A DNA stretch of 64,000 nt from Alteromonas genovensis. GTDB lineage: Bacteria > Pseudomonadota > Gammaproteobacteria > Enterobacterales > Alteromonadaceae. Position 1 is the stretch's first letter. Every line of letters begins with the position of its first letter. Positions 18,215 to 27,019 of this stretch are shown piece after piece. The stretch spans positions 372,001 through 436,000 of the forward strand of contig NZ_JAAAWO010000002.1 of assembly GCF_010500895.1 (NCBI RefSeq), given 5' to 3'. The translations under genes were made by a program, and so were the position numbers. Under the pieces are notes generated by a model. That model made no database searches and was not told where the DNA came from. It saw only the letters and a program-made list of their open reading frames with translations.

Positions 18215-21091
18215 ATGCCGGGTAACCCCTCCTTTCGTATCGTCTGTGCGGCCCTTTTAGTGTTAATTAGTAGCGGGTGCCAACGGGTGCAGGTAGAACA
18301 ACCGCAAGAAGAAAATTCAGTTTCTATTCCTTTTGAGAAATACACCTTGGATAACGGCCTAACCGTCATTCTTCACGAAGATAACTCAGACCCACTTGTG
18401 CACGTAGACGTGACTTATCACGTTGGCTCTGCGCGGGAAGAAGTTGGCAAATCAGGATTCGCCCACTTTTTTGAGCACATGATGTTCCAAGGCTCAAAAC
18501 ACGTTGCTGACGAACAGCATTTTAAAGTTATCACCGAAGCAGGTGGAAACTTAAACGGCACAACAAATACAGACAGAACCAATTATTTTGAAACCGTACC
18601 TGCTAATCAATTAGAAAAGGTATTGTGGCTTGAATCTGATCGCATGGGCTATTTACTTGAAGCGGTAGATCAGAAGAAGTTTGAGAACCAGCGGGAGACC
18701 GTTAAAAACGAAAGGGCCCAACGAGTCGATAATCAGCCCTACGGGCTTCGATTTGAGCTAAACGGCGAAGCGCTCTATCCCGAGGGTCACCCTTATTCAT
18801 GGTTAACAATAGGCTACGTTGAAGATTTAGATCGCGTAAACGTTAACGATTTAAAGGCATTCTTTAAACGTTGGTATGGACCAAACAATGCAGTGCTCAC
18901 CATTGGCGGCGATATTGATGTGGCCAAAACAAAAGCACTTATTCAGCAGTATTTTGGCGATATACCCTCAGGGCCAGAGGTTGTGGATGCGAAGCCTCAG
19001 CCCGTGACGCTTGATGAAACGCGTTACTTAACCTTAGAAGACAAGGTACATTTGCCCCTGCTACAAATAACGTACCCCACAGTTTATGCCCGTCACGTTG
19101 ATGAAGCGCCTTTAGATGTGTTGGCCAATATTCTTGGCGGTGGTAAAACATCGTTATTTTATAAGAACTTGGTAAAGCAAGGAATGGCGGTGCAGGCCGC
19201 TGTGTCTCACCCCTGTCGCGAGCTAGCCTGTGAGTTTCAACTATTGGCCTTAGCCAACCCCGCTAAAGTGACGTCGCTAGCGACACTTCAACAAGCGCTC
19301 AACGATACATTAAAAGAATTTGAAACCCGAGGGGTTACCGCCGATGACCTTGCCAGAACGAAAGGTCAGTTAGAATCTAGGACGGTATTTGGGCTTCAAA
19401 GTGTTTCAGGTAAAGTCTCTGCGCTTGCAGCAAATGAAACCTACTACAAAACCCCCGACCTCATTGCACAAGACATTGCGCGATACAATTCGGTTACCGC
19501 TAGCGACATTATGCGTGTATACAATGATTATATTAAAGACGCCAACAGCGTTGTATTAAGTGTTGTGCCAAATGGCAGCCCTCAGCTTGCTGCAGCAGAG
19601 CCCACTTTCGAGCGACCCACGCGCACACTTACCGATGACCAATTACAATCTGAGCATCAATCAGCCTCTGCTAAGCATAAAAGTGACAATGAGTCGTTCG
19701 CTAGCCCAGCGTCAACGTTTGATAGAAGCATTATGCCAGGAGCTGGGCCTGCGCCGGTTTCTAAAGTACCAGACTATTGGGAACGTTCGCTACGTAATGA
19801 TATTAAGGTGCTTGGCGTAACCAGTAATGAAACGCCCACGGTAACCATAACCTTAGGTATGGACGGTGGCATGTTGCTAGACCCAGAAGGCAAAGCAGGC
19901 ACCGCATACCTTACGGCGCTACTGATGAACGAGACCACGGAAAACTACAGTAATGAAGACTTAGCAAACGAACTTGCTAAGCTAGGCAGTTCGATTCGCT
20001 TTAGCACTGGTGGAAGGTTTACTCAGATGTCAGTGTCTACCTTGACAAAAAACATTAAACCCACGCTAGCGTTGATGGAAGAAAAGCTGTTTAACCCTGC
20101 ATTTACTGAAGCAGATTTCTCGCGCATGAAAGAGCGCGTTCTGCAGGGCTTGCAGCAGCAGGCAAAAACGCCCTCTAGCCTAGCGCAGAGAGCCAAAGAC
20201 TTAATTCTGTTTGGGGAAGAAAATCGAGTAAGTTTGCCTGATGGAGGCACTATAGCGTCGGTAAACAATATTGCCTTGGATGATGTAAAAGCATTTTACG
20301 AGCGCTATTATTCACCCGCAAAGGCCAGCATGGTTGTTGTGGGTAACCTGACGCCAGAGCAGACCATGGAAGCGCTTGGCTTTTTAAATGACTGGGAAGG
20401 GCAAGACTATGATTTTGTCGATTACCATGAATTTCCTCAGTACGAAGAACAAAACCTGTATGTAGTACACAGTCCTGATGCGGTGCAGTCGGTGGTGTAT
20501 ATTGTGAATAGAGGTTTACCCTTTGATGCCACAGGCGAATATTTTAAATCTCGACTTATGAATTTCCCGCTAGGTGGAGCTTTTAACAGTAGAATCAATT
20601 TAAATCTACGGGAAGATAAAGGTATAACCTACGGTGCGAGTAGTGGCTTTGTTGGTGGAAAAACCTTAGGTTGGTTTGAAGTGGGTACTGATTTAACCGC
20701 AAAGGATACTGCACTGGGCATCAAAGAGATTTTTGCCGAGATAAATGCGTATAAAGAAAAGGGCGTGACTGAGTCTGAAATTGAATTTATGCGAAATGCC
20801 TTTACATTAAGTGATGCATTGGCATTTGAAACGCCCTCTAGCAAAGCTCGCTTTTTACGACAGTTGCTCAGCTATGACTTGGAAAAAGGATATCGAGACG
20901 AGCAACTCGACATCATTAACCGCATAGATAGAGCTGCTATTAACAGGCTAGCAAAACAATATTTGAATGCTGATAAGATGCAAATTATTGTAGTGGGTGA
21001 TAAAACGAAGATTTTGCCACAGCTGAGCTCATTAAATATACCGATGGTTGAATTATCGGTAGAGGACAACAAGCGAGAAGCGTTAGACTAA
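18215..21091 (+). CDS. M16 family zinc metallopeptidase, probable lipoprotein
   Basis: The 958-residue protein is a two-lobed M16 (pitrilysin/insulinase type) peptidase. The first half carries the inverted zinc motif H84-F-F-E87-H88, with the third ligand in the region ETVKNERAQR (about 161-170). The second half keeps the fold without the motif, as is usual. The N-terminus has a hydrophobic segment ending LISSGC, a likely lipobox with Cys22, so the protein is probably periplasmic and membrane-anchored. A Ser/Ala-rich linker sits near 480-510. Family members degrade peptides; the substrate is unknown. AAGGA is eight bases before the ATG. The gene is followed closely by gshA. Confidence 0.87.
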   Translation: MPGNPSFRIVCAALLVLISSGCQRVQVEQPQEENSVSIPFEKYTLDNGLTVILHEDNSDPLVHVDVTYHVGSAREEVGKSGFAHFFEHMMFQGSKHVADEQHFKVITEAGGNLNGTTNTDRTNYFETVPANQLEKVLWLESDRMGYLLEAVDQKKFENQRETVKNERAQRVDNQPYGLRFELNGEALYPEGHPYSWLTIGYVEDLDRVNVNDLKAFFKRWYGPNNAVLTIGGDIDVAKTKALIQQYFGDIPSGPEVVDAKPQPVTLDETRYLTLEDKVHLPLLQITYPTVYARHVDEAPLDVLANILGGGKTSLFYKNLVKQGMAVQAAVSHPCRELACEFQLLALANPAKVTSLATLQQALNDTLKEFETRGVTADDLARTKGQLESRTVFGLQSVSGKVSALAANETYYKTPDLIAQDIARYNSVTASDIMRVYNDYIKDANSVVLSVVPNGSPQLAAAEPTFERPTRTLTDDQLQSEHQSASAKHKSDNESFASPASTFDRSIMPGAGPAPVSKVPDYWERSLRNDIKVLGVTSNETPTVTITLGMDGGMLLDPEGKAGTAYLTALLMNETTENYSNEDLANELAKLGSSIRFSTGGRFTQMSVSTLTKNIKPTLALMEEKLFNPAFTEADFSRMKERVLQGLQQQAKTPSSLAQRAKDLILFGEENRVSLPDGGTIASVNNIALDDVKAFYERYYSPAKASMVVVGNLTPEQTMEALGFLNDWEGQDYDFVDYHEFPQYEEQNLYVVHSPDAVQSVVYIVNRGLPFDATGEYFKSRLMNFPLGGAFNSRINLNLREDKGITYGASSGFVGGKTLGWFEVGTDLTAKDTALGIKEIFAEINAYKEKGVTESEIEFMRNAFTLSDALAFETPSSKARFLRQLLSYDLEKGYRDEQLDIINRIDRAAINRLAKQYLNADKMQIIVVGDKTKILPQLSSLNIPMVELSVEDNKREALD

Positions 21092-21152
21092 ACAGCCAAC
21101 GTATCTTGAATTTACACTATTGCCGCCCATGACTTCAAAACTGGGCGCAATA

Positions 21153-22772
21153 ATGACATCACGGAATACCATTTTGACAGCAGACAACACTTGTTTCGAC
21201 GCGCGCGTTAAGGCGCTTAAATCGCCAGAATTTTTAGCCTCGTTAAAAGACATAAAGCGTGGTGTAGAGCGAGAGGCGCTTCGAATCAATCCAAACGGTA
21301 CGTTGGCACAAACGCCACATCCTAAGCCGTTGGGCTCGGCCCTGACTCACGAATCTATTACGACAGACTTTTCTGAGTCTTTGTTAGAGTTTATTACTCC
21401 TCCAGAGGCAAGCTCAGCAAAGACCGTTGCACAACTTCAAGATATTCACCGCTTTGTTGCAGATAATATTGAAGAAGAGCAAATTTGGCCACTCAGCATG
21501 CCCTGCTTTATCGATGATGAGACGGAAATTCCCATTGCCTACTTTGGCGAGTCTAACGTGGGTAAAATGAAGCGTGTGTATCGCATCGGGCTTAAAAACC
21601 GCTACGGTAGTATGATGCAGGCTATCGCGGGTGTTCATTTTAACTTTTCCTTACCAGAGAGCTTTTGGGCACTGTGGGCGAAACAAAACGGTACCACTCA
21701 TTCACAAGACCAAACGTCGGCAGAGTATTTTGGCCTTATTAGAAACTATCGCCGCTTGTGCTGGTTAATCCCTTATTTGTACGGTGCTTCTCCAGCTTTA
21801 TGCAGCTCATTCTTAAAAGGCAAGGAGTACAGTCTACCGTTTAAGAAGGTGGGTAAAGGTACACTGTATATGCCTTACGCCACATCGCTTAGAATGAGCG
21901 ACTTAGGCTATACCAGCGCAGAACAATCTTCGCTAAAAATTTGCTACAACGAATTGGATAATTACGTTCGCTTGTTGCGCGAAGCGATGAGCACACCTTC
22001 CACTCGTTTTGAGCGCTTTGCCTCAGGTGAAGGCGGAAATTATCAGCAGCTCAATCACAATATTATTCAAATTGAGAACGAGCTTTATTCTCCTATTCGT
22101 CCTAAGCAGCCTACTGAGTCAATGGAGAAGCCCACCGACGCTCTCGTAAGGCGCGGTATTAGCTATATAGAAGTGCGCGCATTAGATGTAAACCCGTTTT
22201 CTGCCATAGGCATCTCTGATTCGCAGTTTGATTTTCTTGATGTATTTCTGCTTTCCTGTTTGCTGATGCCCAGTGACGCGTTAGACGAACAACAGCTTAA
22301 TGAAGCAAAAGAAAATATGGATCGCGTTGTGTTGGAAGGACGAAACCCGGAGCTAATGCTGACAGAAAACGGCAACCCGGTATCGTTACCTCAATGGAGC
22401 GAAAAGCTTTTTGCATATTTTGGCCAAGCGGCCACATTGCTTGATGAGGCGAATAACACAAAACAATACACCAGGGCGGTGAGTGACGAATACGCTAAAA
22501 TTCAAAACCCCGCTTTAACGCCTTCAGGGAAAATGCTTCAGTCTCTGTTAGATGGTGACAAAGACAATAGTATTTTTGGGTTAGAGTTAGCGCAGAAATA
22601 CAGCAACGAAATGAAAGGGTTTGACTACACGTTTACCGATAGTGCTGAGTTTGTTAAACAGGGCGAAAGCTCTTTTGACGCACAGCGAGAAATAGAGGCG
22701 TCAGATGAAAAAGACTTTGATACCTTTATTACTGACTATTTTGCCGAGCCCCAAGCAAAAAAAAATGCCTGA
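21153..22772 (+). CDS. gshA: Glutamate-cysteine ligase
   Basis: The 539-residue enzyme joins glutamate and cysteine with ATP, the first step of glutathione synthesis. It is the proteobacterial GshA type: DIKRGVEREALRINPNGTLA near the start, FSESLLEFITPP, and GVHFNFSLP follow. The start is uncertain: ATG 21153, ATG 21129 and TTG 21120 share the frame and none has a good ribosome site. I chose the one closest to the conserved region. The TGA stop lies inside a strong hairpin (see terminator at 22756-22787). The enzyme fits with grxD and gloA, which use glutathione, in the same window. Confidence 0.93.
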   Translation: MTSRNTILTADNTCFDARVKALKSPEFLASLKDIKRGVEREALRINPNGTLAQTPHPKPLGSALTHESITTDFSESLLEFITPPEASSAKTVAQLQDIHRFVADNIEEEQIWPLSMPCFIDDETEIPIAYFGESNVGKMKRVYRIGLKNRYGSMMQAIAGVHFNFSLPESFWALWAKQNGTTHSQDQTSAEYFGLIRNYRRLCWLIPYLYGASPALCSSFLKGKEYSLPFKKVGKGTLYMPYATSLRMSDLGYTSAEQSSLKICYNELDNYVRLLREAMSTPSTRFERFASGEGGNYQQLNHNIIQIENELYSPIRPKQPTESMEKPTDALVRRGISYIEVRALDVNPFSAIGISDSQFDFLDVFLLSCLLMPSDALDEQQLNEAKENMDRVVLEGRNPELMLTENGNPVSLPQWSEKLFAYFGQAATLLDEANNTKQYTRAVSDEYAKIQNPALTPSGKMLQSLLDGDKDNSIFGLELAQKYSNEMKGFDYTFTDSAEFVKQGESSFDAQREIEASDEKDFDTFITDYFAEPQAKKNA

Positions 22773-22787
22773 CATAAGTCAGGCATT
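22756..22787 (-). terminator. Terminator-shaped hairpin over the gshA stop, pointing left
   Basis: AATGCCTGA (22764-22772) pairs with TCAGGCATT (22779-22787). The run of nine A before it becomes a T tract only on the minus strand, so this is a good terminator for leftward RNA and a poor one for gshA. The gshA TGA is part of the stem. Confidence 0.6.
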
Positions 22788-22839
22788 AAAGGGTTCCAGG
22801 GAAACACACATTTTACTAGAACATTAATTAAGACACGCT

Positions 22840-23478
22840 ATGAGCCAAAAGTTCAAAAAATGGGTTGTTTTTTTATCAGCCCTTATCGTTCTTTTTCCGC
22901 TGTTAATCGCAGGGTGTGCCACAACACCCCCGAAAAACAGCAGTAACTTGTGTGAAATCTTCTACGAAAAAGAAGATTGGTACGATGCCGCTGCCGATGC
23001 AAGGGATAAATGGGGCGTCCCCATTCACATACCCATGGCAATGATGTACCAAGAGAGCTCCTTTAGACACGACGCACTTCCTCCCAGAGACTATGTTTTT
23101 TTTGGATTGGTTCCTTGGGGAAGAGTGAGTTCAGCGTATGGTTATTCACAAGCGAAAACGCCTACGTGGGAAGATTACATAAGAGAAACAGATAGCAGTG
23201 GCGCAGACAGAGACGACTTTGAAGATGCCATTGATTTTATGGGCTGGTTTATCTACAAATCGCAAAAGGTCAATGGTGTGTCTAAGTGGGATGCTTACGC
23301 CCAGTACCTTAATTACCATGAAGGTTGGGGCGGGTATAAGCGCCGCAGCTACGATAGAAAGCCATGGCTTAAAAAGGTGGCATCAAAGGTCAAAGCGCGC
23401 TCGTTACGCTATGCCACTCAGCTTAAAACCTGCGAAGAAGATCTTCAGAAAGGTTGGTTTATGAAGCTATTCAGCTAA
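22840..23478 (+). CDS. Lytic-transglycosylase-like lipoprotein
   Basis: The 212-residue protein has a lipobox (LLIAGC, Cys26) after a hydrophobic N-terminus, so it is a lipoprotein facing the periplasm. IPMAMMYQESSF with Glu72 is the catalytic start of an SLT (goose-lysozyme-like) domain, and AYGYSQAKTPTWEDY and YLNYHEGWGGY match the following core motifs. Such enzymes cut peptidoglycan between MurNAc and GlcNAc. It does not match MltC, MltE or Slt70 closely enough for a gene name. No clear ribosome site is seen; ATG 22840 is chosen because the signal sequence starts there. Confidence 0.8.
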   Translation: MSQKFKKWVVFLSALIVLFPLLIAGCATTPPKNSSNLCEIFYEKEDWYDAAADARDKWGVPIHIPMAMMYQESSFRHDALPPRDYVFFGLVPWGRVSSAYGYSQAKTPTWEDYIRETDSSGADRDDFEDAIDFMGWFIYKSQKVNGVSKWDAYAQYLNYHEGWGGYKRRSYDRKPWLKKVASKVKARSLRYATQLKTCEEDLQKGWFMKLFS

Positions 23479-23590
23479 AGCTACTTTGTAAGGCGTTTGT
23501 TCTTGTGGCTCTGCGGGCTGTTACACGCCCTTTGAAACTAGCGTATTAATAAGCAGCATATATCAAAACAAAATCATAAAACATTAGAAC

Positions 23591-23623
23591 AAAAAAGAGG
23601 GGGTAGATTATCTCTACCCCCTC
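23591..23623 (-). terminator. Strong leftward intrinsic terminator
   Basis: GAGGGGGTAGA (23597-23607) pairs perfectly with TCTACCCCCTC (23613-23623), and the six A before it give a T tract on the minus strand. The 11-pair GC-rich stem is among the strongest in the window. Confidence 0.88.
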
Positions 23624-23670
23624 AGCGACGCTAAGCTAAGACCGTTTTTTTGACCCAACGTCGAACAGGC
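23591..23670 (-). ncRNA. Predicted Fur-regulated small RNA, about 80 nt
   Basis: On the minus strand a promoter (-35 TTGCAA 23700-23705, 17-base spacer, -10 TACATT 23677-23682) predicts a start near 23670. About 80 bases later a strong intrinsic terminator ends the transcript. A Fur-like palindrome covers the promoter spacer. The body contains GGGTCAAAAAAACGG, an A-rich single-stranded candidate, and no normal coding sequence: a 13-codon frame (MPVRRWVKKTVLA) would start at about +1 without a ribosome site. The layout resembles RyhB/PrrF-type iron-starvation RNAs, but I see no sequence match to RyhB. The prediction rests on layout only; the terminator could instead serve smrB transcripts coming from the right. 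Confidence 0.5.
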
Positions 23671-23676
23671 ATACTC

Positions 23677-23707
23677 AATGTATTGCAAATGAGAATGATT
23701 TGCAATA
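23677..23707 (-). promoter_or_regulatory. Fur-like box overlapping a leftward promoter
   Basis: TATTGCAAAT (23681-23690) and ATTTGCAATA (23698-23707) are a perfect ten-base inverted repeat around GAGAATG. The core TGAGAATGATTTGCA resembles the Fur 7-1-7 pattern, with five of seven symmetric positions. It sits exactly between and over the -35 and -10 elements, where an iron-dependent repressor would block transcription. Confidence 0.55.
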
Positions 23708-23743
23708 GCAATTTGATGTATTGTTTGTGACCCTTCTATTTCT

Positions 23744-23757
23744 TTGATGCAGATCAA
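23744..23757 (+). promoter_or_regulatory. FNR-type box, perfect match
   Basis: TTGATGCAGATCAA matches the FNR/Anr consensus TTGAT-N4-ATCAA exactly. Its centre is 50 bases upstream of the second box, equivalent to about -91.5 if that one is at -41.5. Confidence 0.7.
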
Positions 23758-23793
23758 GATACCCATGCGAAACCATTCATCCCTTTTACGCTG

Positions 23794-23807
23794 TTGATCT
23801 AGATCAT
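23794..23807 (+). promoter_or_regulatory. Second FNR-type box, one mismatch
   Basis: TTGATCTAGATCAT differs from the FNR consensus in one base. If it works at -41.5, transcription would start near 23842, with a weak -10 CATACA at 23828-23833, about 60 bases before the micropeptide start codon. Confidence 0.65.
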
Positions 23808-23904
23808 AACCACAGCTCCCGCACTCCCATACACTTCAACTATAGATTTTTTATTCACGTGCTTGTTTACGTGCTAATTTTTCGTACTTGTGGAGAGAAC
23901 AATT

Positions 23905-24027
23905 ATGTTGTGGACAATGATTAAAGATCCGGTGGTGTGGGGTTCGCTGTTAGGTATAGGTATTATTGTTGGAATGATGGTGTACTACACCTATTTGTTC
24001 ATGCACAACAGCGCGGCTGGAAAATAA
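23905..24027 (+). CDS. 40-residue single-span membrane protein (DUF3149-like)
   Basis: A 40-codon gene begins at ATG 23905 with GGAG nine bases upstream. The product MLWTMIKDPVVWGSLLGIGI... has one hydrophobic span (about residues 11-33) with a DPV turn before it and a short polar tail HNSAAGK. Length and layout recall the small DUF3149 family, but the resemblance is from memory and tentative; CydX and CcoQ-type subunits were considered and do not match. Two FNR boxes upstream suggest it is made when oxygen is low, perhaps as an accessory to a respiratory complex; that is inference. It is convergent with smrB. Confidence 0.65.
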   Translation: MLWTMIKDPVVWGSLLGIGIIVGMMVYYTYLFMHNSAAGK

Positions 24028-24087
24028 AGCTGGTTGCTTTAAACGGCAGAGGCAGTCAGGCCTCTATTTTCAAAAAGTAGAGTGCAG

Positions 24088-24687
24088 CTACTGTTTGCCA
24101 GCCATTACCGGCACATCAAGCAATACCAGTAAAGCGGCTTTACCGCCATACTCTAACGGGGCCTGGTGAAACGCTTTAACGTGGGGATGTTGAACCAAGT
24201 AATGGGGCAGGGCGGCTTTCAGTACGCCCTGACCAAAGCCGTGCATAATACAGGCGCAGTCTACAAGGTCTTTTCTCGCGGCGTAAATGAGCGCGGCAAT
24301 TTCATCTTTTGCCATTTCTCTGGTCAGTCCGTGAAGATCTAAATGTAGCTCTGGCGAAAAGTCACCTCGTCGCAATTGCTTTAACACATGGGTAGGCACA
24401 TCGCTGCGGCAATAACGCATCGGGCCTTCTTGTGGCAATACGGCTTGGTACATGTCTGAAAAGTTAAACGACGCAGCAAGTTGTTTACTGTGTTTAAGAT
24501 TTTTAGCCGACGACTGCTGTTTCTTCTTAAATAGCTCTACTTGCTTATTTGGCTCTACTTTATCTTGCGCCAACGGCTTTACGCCAGTCATGGCGTCGGT
24601 AAACGAAAAGGTCTCTTCTTGAACAGCAGGCGCGTGAGTACTTTGCTGCTTTTTCAACGCTTTCAATTCTTTTTTAAACACTTTCAT
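24088..24687 (-). CDS. smrB: SmrB ribosome-rescue endonuclease (Smr domain)
   Basis: The 199-residue protein has a C-terminal Smr domain: LDLHGLTREMAKDEI near 118-132, and CIMHGFGQGVLKAALPHYL followed by HPHVKAFHQAPLEYGGKAALLVLL. Both parts, and the preceding QEGPMRYCRSDVP and LRRGDFSPEL, closely resemble E. coli SmrB (YfcN), which cuts mRNA at collided ribosomes. The N-terminal third is Lys/Gln-rich and less conserved. It is divergent from prmB, exactly as in E. coli, which supports the name. ATG 24687 is chosen because it matches the usual MK... start; ATG 24705 is possible. Confidence 0.92.
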   Translation of the reverse strand: MKVFKKELKALKKQQSTHAPAVQEETFSFTDAMTGVKPLAQDKVEPNKQVELFKKKQQSSAKNLKHSKQLAASFNFSDMYQAVLPQEGPMRYCRSDVPTHVLKQLRRGDFSPELHLDLHGLTREMAKDEIAALIYAARKDLVDCACIMHGFGQGVLKAALPHYLVQHPHVKAFHQAPLEYGGKAALLVLLDVPVMAGKQ

Positions 24688-24852
24688 AATGAATCTAATC
24701 TGCATTGGGCTTTCAAAGAAGCAAGAAGCTTCTGTTAAAAGCGAGCGTTAATAAAATACCTTTCGACGCTGCTGCACCACAGTTAATTATGTGAATTAGC
24801 ATGAAGTTTGGGTATGATACCAGCTTTCAAAATATTGATGTACCCAAACGCT

Positions 24853-25788
24853 ATGACCGATAAGTTTTACCTAGAAGAAGCCATTGACGATCTGCATACA
24901 TTGCTTGATATGACCCGATGGGCAACAAGCCGTTTTAATGACGCTGAACTCTACTTTGGTCACGGCACTGACAATGCGTGGGACGAAGCAACAAGCTTGG
25001 TATTGCAAGCCCTTCACCTTCCACACCCTATCTTATCGTCAGTGGGAGAACATATATTGTCTTCTCGCCTTACAAAAAGTGAGCGTGAGAAAATAGCAGA
25101 GCTTGTATTAAAGCGTGTACAAACACGCATGCCTTTGCCCTACATGACTAACGAAGCATGGTTTTGCGGTATGCCGTTTTATGTTGACGAACGAGTGCTC
25201 ATTCCTCGTTCACCCTTTGCTGAGTTAATTCAAAACCACTTCTCGCCGTTTGTAGAAAACGAACCGTCGAACATTCTTGATATGTGTACTGGGGGAGCCT
25301 GTATTGCAATAGCACTTGCCCATGCTTATCCAGAAGCGCAGGTAGATGCGGTGGACATTAGCTCAGACGCACTTGAAGTGGCAGATATCAACATACAAGA
25401 GCATGGCCTTAGTCATCGCGTTTATCCCATTCAGTCTGATTTATTCACAAGCCTTGAAGGGCAAAAGTACGATTTAATTATTTCAAACCCGCCGTATGTT
25501 GATGCACAAGATATGGCAGACCTCCCAGAAGAGTATCATCATGAGCCAGAACTCGCGCTAGCCGCAGGGGAAGATGGCCTTGATTTGGTAGCTACCATGT
25601 TGCGTCAGGCCCCTATGTATCTAAACGATGGCGGTTGGCTATTTATCGAAGTGGGTAATAGCGAAGTGCACATGAATGAAAGATTTCCTGGCTTAGAAGT
25701 TATTTGGTTAGAATTTGAAAACGGCGGCCAAGGCATCTTTGCTGTGAATAAAGACACACTGGTTCAGTATTTTAGTAGTAAGGATTAA
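24853..25788 (+). CDS. prmB: Ribosomal protein L3 N5-glutamine methyltransferase
   Basis: The 311-residue enzyme methylates a glutamine of ribosomal protein L3 using S-adenosylmethionine. The N-terminal helical part (RWATSRFNDAELYFGHGTDN) and the Rossmann-fold part with the SAM motif ILDMCTGGACIAIALA and the NPPY motif (SNPPYVDAQDM) match PrmB closely along the whole length. The start at 24853 matches the usual beginning; an upstream ATG at 24808 gives an unrelated extension. It is followed nine bases later by aroC, the enteric order. Confidence 0.95.
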   Translation: MTDKFYLEEAIDDLHTLLDMTRWATSRFNDAELYFGHGTDNAWDEATSLVLQALHLPHPILSSVGEHILSSRLTKSEREKIAELVLKRVQTRMPLPYMTNEAWFCGMPFYVDERVLIPRSPFAELIQNHFSPFVENEPSNILDMCTGGACIAIALAHAYPEAQVDAVDISSDALEVADINIQEHGLSHRVYPIQSDLFTSLEGQKYDLIISNPPYVDAQDMADLPEEYHHEPELALAAGEDGLDLVATMLRQAPMYLNDGGWLFIEVGNSEVHMNERFPGLEVIWLEFENGGQGIFAVNKDTLVQYFSSKD

Positions 25789-25797
25789 TGGTTAATT

Positions 25798-26895
25798 ATG
25801 TCAGGTAACAGCTTCGGGAAACTTTTTACTGTAACCACGTTCGGAGAAAGCCACGGTATTGCCATTGGCGGTGTCGTAGACGGTTGTCCTCCAGGATTGG
25901 ACATTACTGAAGAAGATCTTCAAATTGATTTAGACAGAAGAAAGCCGGGAACGTCTCGTTACACCACTGCTCGTAGAGAAGATGATGAGGTACAAATCCT
26001 TTCAGGCGTTTTTGAGGGCAAAACAACGGGAACCAGTATTGGCCTGTTAATTAAAAACAAGGACCAACGAAGCCAAGATTACGGCAATATTGCCGACCGG
26101 TTTCGTCCAGGCCACGCCGACTATACCTACGATCAAAAATATGGCAGCCGCGATTATCGCGGAGGTGGCCGCTCATCTGCTCGCGAGACAGCTATTCGCG
26201 TAGCAGCGGGTGGTATTGCAAAAAAATACCTTAAAGAAGTTCATGGTATCGAAGTGTTAGGCTACCTATCTCAATTGGGCCCCATTGCCGTAGAGAGCGT
26301 TGATCATACTATTACCAATACCAATCCTTTTTTCTGCCCAGACGAGAACAAACTAGGCGCTCTCGACGAATACATGCGCGATTTAAAGAAGTCTGGCGAT
26401 AGTATTGGCGCGAAAGTGTCAGTGGTCGCTAAGAACGTGCCTGTAGGACTTGGTGAGCCCGTGTTTGACAGACTAGATGCCGAAATTGCGCATGCCATGA
26501 TGGGTATCAATGCGGTTAAAGGAGTTGAAATTGGCGACGGGTTTGACGTTATTAATCAAAAGGGCAGTGAGCATCGCGATACGCTGACTCCTGATGGCTT
26601 CGCGTCTAATCATGCCGGTGGCGTACTTGGTGGTATTTCTACGGGGCAAGACATTGAAGTTCACATGGCATTAAAGCCAACGTCGAGTATTTCTGTGCCA
26701 GGAACGACAATCAATAAGCAAAACGAAGAAATTGATATTGTGACAAAAGGTCGTCATGATCCCTGCGTTGGCATTCGCGCTGTGCCTATTGCTGAGGCAA
26801 TGATGGCGCTAGTATTGATGGACCATCTATTGCGTCACCGCGCACAAAATATGGGCGTTGTATCAACGACAGCACCTATTTCCGGCAGCCGTTAA
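25798..26895 (+). CDS. aroC: Chorismate synthase
   Basis: The 365-residue FMN-dependent enzyme makes chorismate from 5-enolpyruvylshikimate 3-phosphate, the last step of the shikimate pathway. Characteristic motifs are [19 protein letters not shown] near the start, [17 protein letters not shown], and [18 protein letters not shown] near the end. Length is normal. It probably shares the prmB transcript and ends at a terminator about 50 bases downstream. Confidence 0.97.
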   Translation: MSGNSFGKLFTVTTFGESHGIAIGGVVDGCPPGLDITEEDLQIDLDRRKPGTSRYTTARREDDEVQILSGVFEGKTTGTSIGLLIKNKDQRSQDYGNIADRFRPGHADYTYDQKYGSRDYRGGGRSSARETAIRVAAGGIAKKYLKEVHGIEVLGYLSQLGPIAVESVDHTITNTNPFFCPDENKLGALDEYMRDLKKSGDSIGAKVSVVAKNVPVGLGEPVFDRLDAEIAHAMMGINAVKGVEIGDGFDVINQKGSEHRDTLTPDGFASNHAGGVLGGISTGQDIEVHMALKPTSSISVPGTTINKQNEEIDIVTKGRHDPCVGIRAVPIAEAMMALVLMDHLLRHRAQNMGVVSTTAPISGSR

Positions 26896-26943
26896 ACGCC
26901 ACGTTTATCGTTTAAAACACTTGGCTTGCTGTATTACGTTAGT

Positions 26944-26976
26944 GGCGCCCTAATATCACATTAGTGGCGCCTTTTT
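26944..26976 (+). terminator. Intrinsic terminator after aroC
   Basis: GGCGCCCTAAT (26944-26954) folds with ATTAGTGGCGCC (26960-26971), with a small bulge, and is followed by TTTTT. The GGCGCC cores are also direct repeats. Confidence 0.75.
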
Positions 26977-27019
26977 AAATGGTCGGTGTAAATGGATTTT
27001 ATACATATGGAGATACGCA

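Larger units (their letters stand above)
23479..23904. other. Regulatory intergenic region: small RNA, Fur-like box, two FNR boxes
   Basis: These 426 bases have no protein gene longer than about a dozen codons. From left to right they hold a leftward terminator, a predicted leftward small RNA, its Fur-overlapped promoter, and two FNR-type palindromes that point to the micropeptide gene at 23905. Each is listed separately. Confidence 0.6.

Noticed and set aside
23591..23670. RyhB homologue
   Set aside because: The transcript layout fits, but I found no match to the RyhB core sequence, so no name is given.
23628..23673. A 13-codon leaderless peptide MPVRRWVKKTVLA
   Set aside because: It would begin at about the transcription start without a ribosome site; more likely part of a non-coding RNA.
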